Shown in pieces: positions 60,481-64,000 of a DNA stretch of 64,000 nt. The position numbers and the translations under genes were made by a program. This DNA is from CAVRTM01 sp963724015 (GTDB lineage Bacteria; Actinomycetota; Actinomycetes; Actinomycetales; Dermatophilaceae): positions 1 through 64,000 of the forward strand of contig CAVRTM010000002.1 in assembly GCA_963724015.1 (NCBI GenBank). Reading direction: 5' to 3'. Every line of letters begins with the position of its first letter. Positions within the stretch are counted from its first letter, which is position 1. Below the pieces are notes generated by a model. It had not been told where the DNA came from. It worked only from the letters and a program-made list of their open reading frames with translations, and searched no databases.

Positions 60481-61401
60481 TCAGGCGTCGCCCTTGGCGG
60501 CAGCTGCGGTCGGCGTCGCCCCTGGAGCAGCCGCCACCAGCGCCGGGGGCACGACCATCACGTCGCACGGCATGGCGTCGAGGACGCCGCGGCAGACCGA
60601 CCCGGCGATCAGTCCGGCGAGCCGCCCCTCACCGCGGGTGCCGACGACCAACAGGTCATCGGGCAGGGCCCGTGTCACGAGTGCCTCGACCGCGGGCTCC
60701 TGGGTGACCACGAGCCGGCTGGCCAGTCCCGGCCGTCCGTTCAGCCCCGTGGCTGCACGCGCCGCCCGCCAGGCGTCCCGCAGCGTCTCGTCGTCGACCG
60801 CCGTCTGGCGGTGCACGGCGTGCACGGCCACGAGCTCGGCGCGCCGGACCACTGCCTCGGCGACGGCCACCGCGAGGACCGGGGCCGCACGGCCCAGGTC
60901 GTCGAGGCCGACGACGATGGCGGGATGCCGGTCCAGTGGCTCCTTGACCCGTGCGGCGCGGTCGTGCGGCATGAGGAACGGGCAGCCGAAGACGCGGGCG
61001 AGCTCAGCACTCGTCGAGCCGAGCGAGAACGCGAGCTGGCCACGGCCCCCGTGACCGCCGAGGACGAGCAGCCCTGCGCCACGGGCCAGCCCGGTCAGCT
61101 CCGGCGCGTCGTGTCCGGCCACCGCGACCACCTGCGTGGCGACCGACGGGTCGGTGTGGTGCGCGCGCCACTGACCACGCTTGGCGACAGCGAGCGCGGT
61201 CTGCATCGCCTCGGCCTCGTGCCTGGCCACCCAGGACAGCCGGTCCGGCTGCGAGCTGCGCCGGTCGGCGACGGCGAGCAGCACCAGGGACACACCGCGT
61301 CGAGCCGCCTCGTGCGTGGCTGCGACGACGGCGGTCTCGCTGTGCCAGGAGCCGTCACAGCCGACGAAGACCGGGCCGTCTGCCTGTGCGTTCACATCCA
61401 C
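60481..61401 (-). CDS. Universal stress protein, divergent type
   Basis: 306 residues, two Usp-like domains. Domain 1 starts PVFVGCDGSWHSETAVVAAT with loop LGGHGGRGQLAFSLGSTS. Domain 2 ends VVGTRGEGRLAGLIAGSVCR and AMPCDVMVVPP, paralogous to the protein at 51069. Upstream of dosR with a 91-base gap on the same strand, so the pair may be co-transcribed from box I. GTG 61401 is the most likely start; the nearby GTG at 61395 is possible. Confidence 0.88.
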   Translation of the reverse strand: MDVNAQADGPVFVGCDGSWHSETAVVAATHEAARRGVSLVLLAVADRRSSQPDRLSWVARHEAEAMQTALAVAKRGQWRAHHTDPSVATQVVAVAGHDAPELTGLARGAGLLVLGGHGGRGQLAFSLGSTSAELARVFGCPFLMPHDRAARVKEPLDRHPAIVVGLDDLGRAAPVLAVAVAEAVVRRAELVAVHAVHRQTAVDDETLRDAWRAARAATGLNGRPGLASRLVVTQEPAVEALVTRALPDDLLVVGTRGEGRLAGLIAGSVCRGVLDAMPCDVMVVPPALVAAAPGATPTAAAAKGDA

Positions 61402-61479
61402 CGGAGTGCCCACCTCTCCCGCCGGGACCCGCTGCCGCCGGCACGTCCCACCCTCGCCGTCCCGCCCGACGACCCCACA

Positions 61480-61493
61480 GGGGCGAAGGTCCC
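61480..61493 (-). promoter_or_regulatory. DosR box I
   Basis: GGGGCGAAGGTCCC; on the minus strand GGGACCTTCGCCCC, one of the strongest copies, 79 bases before the universal stress gene that precedes dosR. Confidence 0.72.
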
Positions 61494-61505
61494 CCGCGGG
61501 CCGAG

Positions 61506-61736
61506 TCACCCCGACGGCGGGTGTGCCAACGGTCCCCGGTGGCTGAAGCGGGCAGCACGCCGGTGCACCCGGTGGGTGCAGCCACGACGGCATACGACGG
61601 GGACGACCGCGGGACGCTCGGCGGAGAACAGCCGCTTGCCGACCTCGATCAGCGCCAGGTAGCACACCGTCATCAGCCCCACGACGAGCAGGAACGGCGC
61701 CGGCGGGACAGTGGAGCCGAGCAACGAGAACCACAC
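61506..61736 (-). pseudogene. Remnant of a cation-transporting P-type ATPase C-terminus
   Basis: A 76-codon frame whose first 43 residues (FSLLGSTVPPAPFLLVVGLM, TVCYLALIEVGKRLF) match the last membrane helix of MgtA/CtpF-type cation ATPases. The remaining residues are arginine-rich and non-homologous, and the codons upstream show no ATPase sequence. No catalytic DKTGT motif or other domains are nearby. In M. tuberculosis the ATPase CtpF belongs to the DosR regulon, so this may be all that is left of such a gene. Confidence 0.5.
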
Positions 61737-61825
61737 CTGGAACCAGCCGCACCGGGGAGCAGCGGGGCCGCCGGTGCGGCTCGGGGACCGTTGTCTGAGA
61801 ACGGTCTCCTTCGACGTGCGCCCGT

Positions 61826-62419
61826 TCAGGGAGCGTCGGCATGCTCGACCCGCCGGACCCCGGTCACCGCGGCGGCGAGGGAGGTCGACAGGTCCCGCTC
61901 TCGCGGTGTCCTGGCACCGCTGATCTCCACGACGCCGCCGGCCACGGTGGCCTGCCAGCCCGGCAGGCCGTCGCGGGCGAAGGCACGGCTGACGTCGTGC
62001 CGGATCTCCTCGTCAGGCCGGGTCAGGGCGCGCACGACGTCGCTGCGGCTCACGACACCGACGAGGCGCCCGTCGCGGACCACAGGCAGGCTCTTCCATG
62101 ACTGCTGGGAGAAGGTGCGCGCCAGCTCGGCGACGTCGGTCTCCTCCCGGGCCGTGTGCGGGTGCGGGGTCATCACCTCGCCCACGGTGCGCGGCAGGTC
62201 AGCCCCGTGGCCGGCCGGCCGCAGGTGCGCCCTGGGATCCGGCTCCAGCGCGGTGCGCAGGACGTCAGCCTCGCTGATCACCCCGACGAGCCCTCCGTCG
62301 GCGTCCACCACCGGCAGGCTGGTGAGGTGGGCGCGTGCCAGCAGCATCATCGCCATCTGGGTGGACGCGTCCTCGCGGACGCTGTGGGCCGGGCTGGTCA
62401 TGATCTCGCGCGCAAGCAT
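61826..62419 (-). CDS. CBS-CBS-BON domain protein
   Basis: 197 residues. Two CBS motifs (about 1-58 and 78-135; LTSLPVVDADGGLVGVISEA, SLPVVRDGRLVGVVSRSDVV) followed by a BON domain (about 140-195, VSRAFARDGLPG). CBS pairs bind adenine nucleotides; BON domains bind membranes or polymers. Similar CBS proteins (HRP1) are DosR-regulated. ATG 62419 follows GGAGGGAGA. Box J lies 97 bases upstream. Confidence 0.9.
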   Translation of the reverse strand: MLAREIMTSPAHSVREDASTQMAMMLLARAHLTSLPVVDADGGLVGVISEADVLRTALEPDPRAHLRPAGHGADLPRTVGEVMTPHPHTAREETDVAELARTFSQQSWKSLPVVRDGRLVGVVSRSDVVRALTRPDEEIRHDVSRAFARDGLPGWQATVAGGVVEISGARTPRERDLSTSLAAAVTGVRRVEHADAP

Positions 62420-62515
62420 CCGGTCTCCCTCCTGGAAACGGGCCGCGGCAGGCACAAGGGACCGCCGGCCACCGGCCGGCGCCCTGAGCGTGCCGGTGAC
62501 CCGCGCCTCGTGTCA

Positions 62516-62529
62516 GGGCCGAAGGTCCC
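62516..62529 (-). promoter_or_regulatory. DosR box J
   Basis: GGGCCGAAGGTCCC; on the minus strand GGGACCTTCGGCCC, a near-perfect palindrome 97 bases before the CBS-BON gene and just after the devS stop. Confidence 0.7.
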
Positions 62530-62543
62530 CGCCGCGCACGCCC

Positions 62544-64000
62544 TCATGCCCTTTCGCGCTCGGCACGCCACATCAGGCAGGTACCGCGGGGCTCCCGCCG
62601 ACGCAGCTCGAACGTGCCCGACCTCGCGCTGGCCCGGGCGCCGAGGTTGACCAGCCCGCTACGGGCGCTGCCGGACTCGATGCCCACGCCGTCGTCGGTG
62701 ATCTCCACCGACAGCTCCGGGCCGGCGACCACCTTCACGGACACCGCGCTGGCCTGGGCGTGCCGCGCCACGTTCGCCAGGCCCTCGCGCACCACAGCAA
62801 TGACGTCCGCCTCGAGCGACGGCGACAGTCCGGTGAGCCGGCCCTGGATCACCAGCTCGGGGGCGAACCCGAGGGTCTCGGCGAAGGAGTCCACGAGGAA
62901 CTCGACCTCGGAGCTCAGGTCGCCGGCCGGCAGCGGACGGTGCAGCTCGAAGATCGTGTGCCGGATGTCCTTGATGGCGCTGTCCAGGTCGTCGACCGCG
63001 TCGTCCAGCCGGACCCGCACGGTCGGGTGCTGCGCCAGCCGCGCGGCCGACTGCAGCGAGAGCCCGGTGGCGAAGAGGCGCTGGATGACGTGGTCATGCA
63101 TGTCCCGGGCGATCCGGTCGCGGTCCTCCAGCAGCGCCATCCGGGAACGGTCCCGTTGCGCCCGGGCGGCAATCAGCGCCAGCCCCGCCTGCTGGGCGAA
63201 ATCGGTCAACGGCGCCGTGACGTCCGTGGCGATCGGCTCCATGTCGGCCGTCCAGGCGAGCGCGAGCACGCCTAGGTTGCCGCTGCCGAGGGCGAGCGGC
63301 ACCAGCGCGGTGGCGCCGTGCGGTGTCATGCCGCCCAGCCGGCGCACGTCAAGGGCCAGGGCGTGGCTGACCGGCTCGCCCTGCGGCGACACCAGCAGCA
63401 ACGGCTGCCGGGCATCGCGGACGCTCTCCCACGAGGCGCCCTCCAGCTCCGTGCCCACGCTCACCTCCGGAGGCGGCTCGGCGGTGCTGGGGGTCGCGGT
63501 GGAGTAGACCGACCGCACGACCAGCCGGTCCGAGGGGTCGTACAGCGCCACGATCGTCGTCGCGGCACCGGTCAGCCGGCCCGCCTGGGCCGCCATGAGG
63601 TCCAGGGCGGCGTCCTCGTCCGCGCGCTCGAGCAGGGTCTGGGTCAACTCGCTGACCGCCTCGGACCATCGGCGCTGCTGCTGGCTACGGTCATAGAGAC
63701 GGGCGTTGTCGATCGCGACGCCGGCCGCTGCGGCCAGCGCGACCAGCATGGCCTCGTCCTCGGCGGTGAACTCGTCGGCACCCTGCTTCTCGGCCATGTA
63801 GAGATTGCCGAAGACCTCGTCGCGGATCCGCACGGGAGTCCCGAGGAAGCTGTGCATCGGCGGGTGGTTGCCGGGAAAGCCGAAGCTGTCCTGGTGCTCA
63901 CTGATGTCGCGCATGCGGCGCGATTGGGGGTCGCGGATCAGCAGGCCAAGGACGCCGTGCCCGCGCGGCAGGTCGCCGATCTGCGCCCGCGCCTCGTCGC
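62544..64000 (-). CDS. devS: DosS/DevS-type GAF sensor histidine kinase (5' end outside window)
   Basis: The frame is open to the window edge; visible part about 485 residues. It starts inside the first GAF domain (AQIGDLPRGHGVLGLLIRDP then GFPGNHPPMHSFLGTPV), continues with a second GAF domain, and ends in a NarL-type kinase. The phospho-His is in ARDMHDHVIQRLF (codon near 63098); the ATPase domain shows VEITDDGVGIE and GLVNLGARASA. The His in NHPPMH may correspond to the haem-binding region of mycobacterial DosS/DosT. It should phosphorylate DosR in response to O2, NO, CO or redox state. Confidence 0.92.
   Translation of the reverse strand, partial: DEARAQIGDLPRGHGVLGLLIRDPQSRRMRDISEHQDSFGFPGNHPPMHSFLGTPVRIRDEVFGNLYMAEKQGADEFTAEDEAMLVALAAAAGVAIDNARLYDRSQQQRRWSEAVSELTQTLLERADEDAALDLMAAQAGRLTGAATTIVALYDPSDRLVVRSVYSTATPSTAEPPPEVSVGTELEGASWESVRDARQPLLLVSPQGEPVSHALALDVRRLGGMTPHGATALVPLALGSGNLGVLALAWTADMEPIATDVTAPLTDFAQQAGLALIAARAQRDRSRMALLEDRDRIARDMHDHVIQRLFATGLSLQSAARLAQHPTVRVRLDDAVDDLDSAIKDIRHTIFELHRPLPAGDLSSEVEFLVDSFAETLGFAPELVIQGRLTGLSPSLEADVIAVVREGLANVARHAQASAVSVKVVAGPELSVEITDDGVGIESGSARSGLVNLGARASARSGTFELRRREPRGTCLMWRAERERA

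Overview
The window is chromosomal DNA from a high-GC Gram-positive actinobacterium. The evidence is the very high GC content, frequent GTG starts, many ATGA stop/start overlaps, paired GAF-ANTAR regulators, a DUF222/13E12 HNH protein, an actinobacterial c-di-AMP riboswitch and a DosR/DosS dormancy system. A member of Micrococcales, perhaps Intrasporangiaceae, is my inference; no rRNA or marker gene settles it. I see no tRNA, rRNA, CRISPR array, prophage or intact insertion sequence.

Positions 1-16700 are mostly single-gene units. They encode secreted or envelope proteins (alpha-carbonic anhydrase, a beta-propeller protein, an M23 peptidase lipoprotein, a NodB-type deacetylase lipoprotein, and an NlpC/P60 hydrolase behind a c-di-AMP riboswitch), transporters (MFS, APC, SMR), small VOC and cupin enzymes and a lone arginine deiminase. 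Two adjacent genes here, a VOC protein and a class V aminotransferase, are each broken by a one-base indel.

Positions 16700-31700 hold two divergent GAF-ANTAR regulators, an orphan cytochrome c oxidase subunit I with a CaCA exchanger, and a tight five-gene operon (21571-27219): 4-TM protein, gluconate-dehydrogenase subunit-3-like protein, GMC flavoprotein, TPP-dependent decarboxylase/oxidase and enolase-superfamily dehydratase. It looks like an oxidative sugar or sugar-acid pathway. An SDR, a frameshifted MetX-like hydrolase, a MarR regulator and an aldo/keto reductase follow.

Positions 31743-37982 are a six-gene operon on the minus strand in which successive genes overlap or abut: tandem Lrp regulator, PuuE-like deacetylase, MHS transporter, SDR, ketopantoate-reductase-like enzyme and M20 peptidase. 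This looks like a regulated catabolic module for an unknown amide or N-acyl substrate. A large FAD/Fe-S D-2-hydroxyacid dehydrogenase and a metallophosphoesterase follow. Next comes an oxidative-stress block: KatE, KatA, a FurA-type repressor with a recognisable operator, and a divergent ankyrin protein. A 13E12 HNH gene carries a LexA-like box over its start codon.

Positions 48940-64000 are a DosR-type dormancy/hypoxia island. It contains the response regulator DosR/DevR, the sensor kinase DosS/DevS (cut by the window end), five universal stress proteins, Hsp20, a CBS-BON protein, zinc alcohol dehydrogenase, SHOCT, DUF1918, a flavodoxin and a PPOX-fold protein. I found eleven copies of a GGG(A/C)C-N4-G(N)CCC palindrome matching the DosR box, placed upstream of nearly every transcription unit. 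One of these controls what I consider the most novel item: a three-gene split cytochrome b (b6/subunit-IV-like) module with altered quinone-site motifs and no Rieske or cytochrome c partner. A short remnant of a cation-transporting P-type ATPase also lies in the island.
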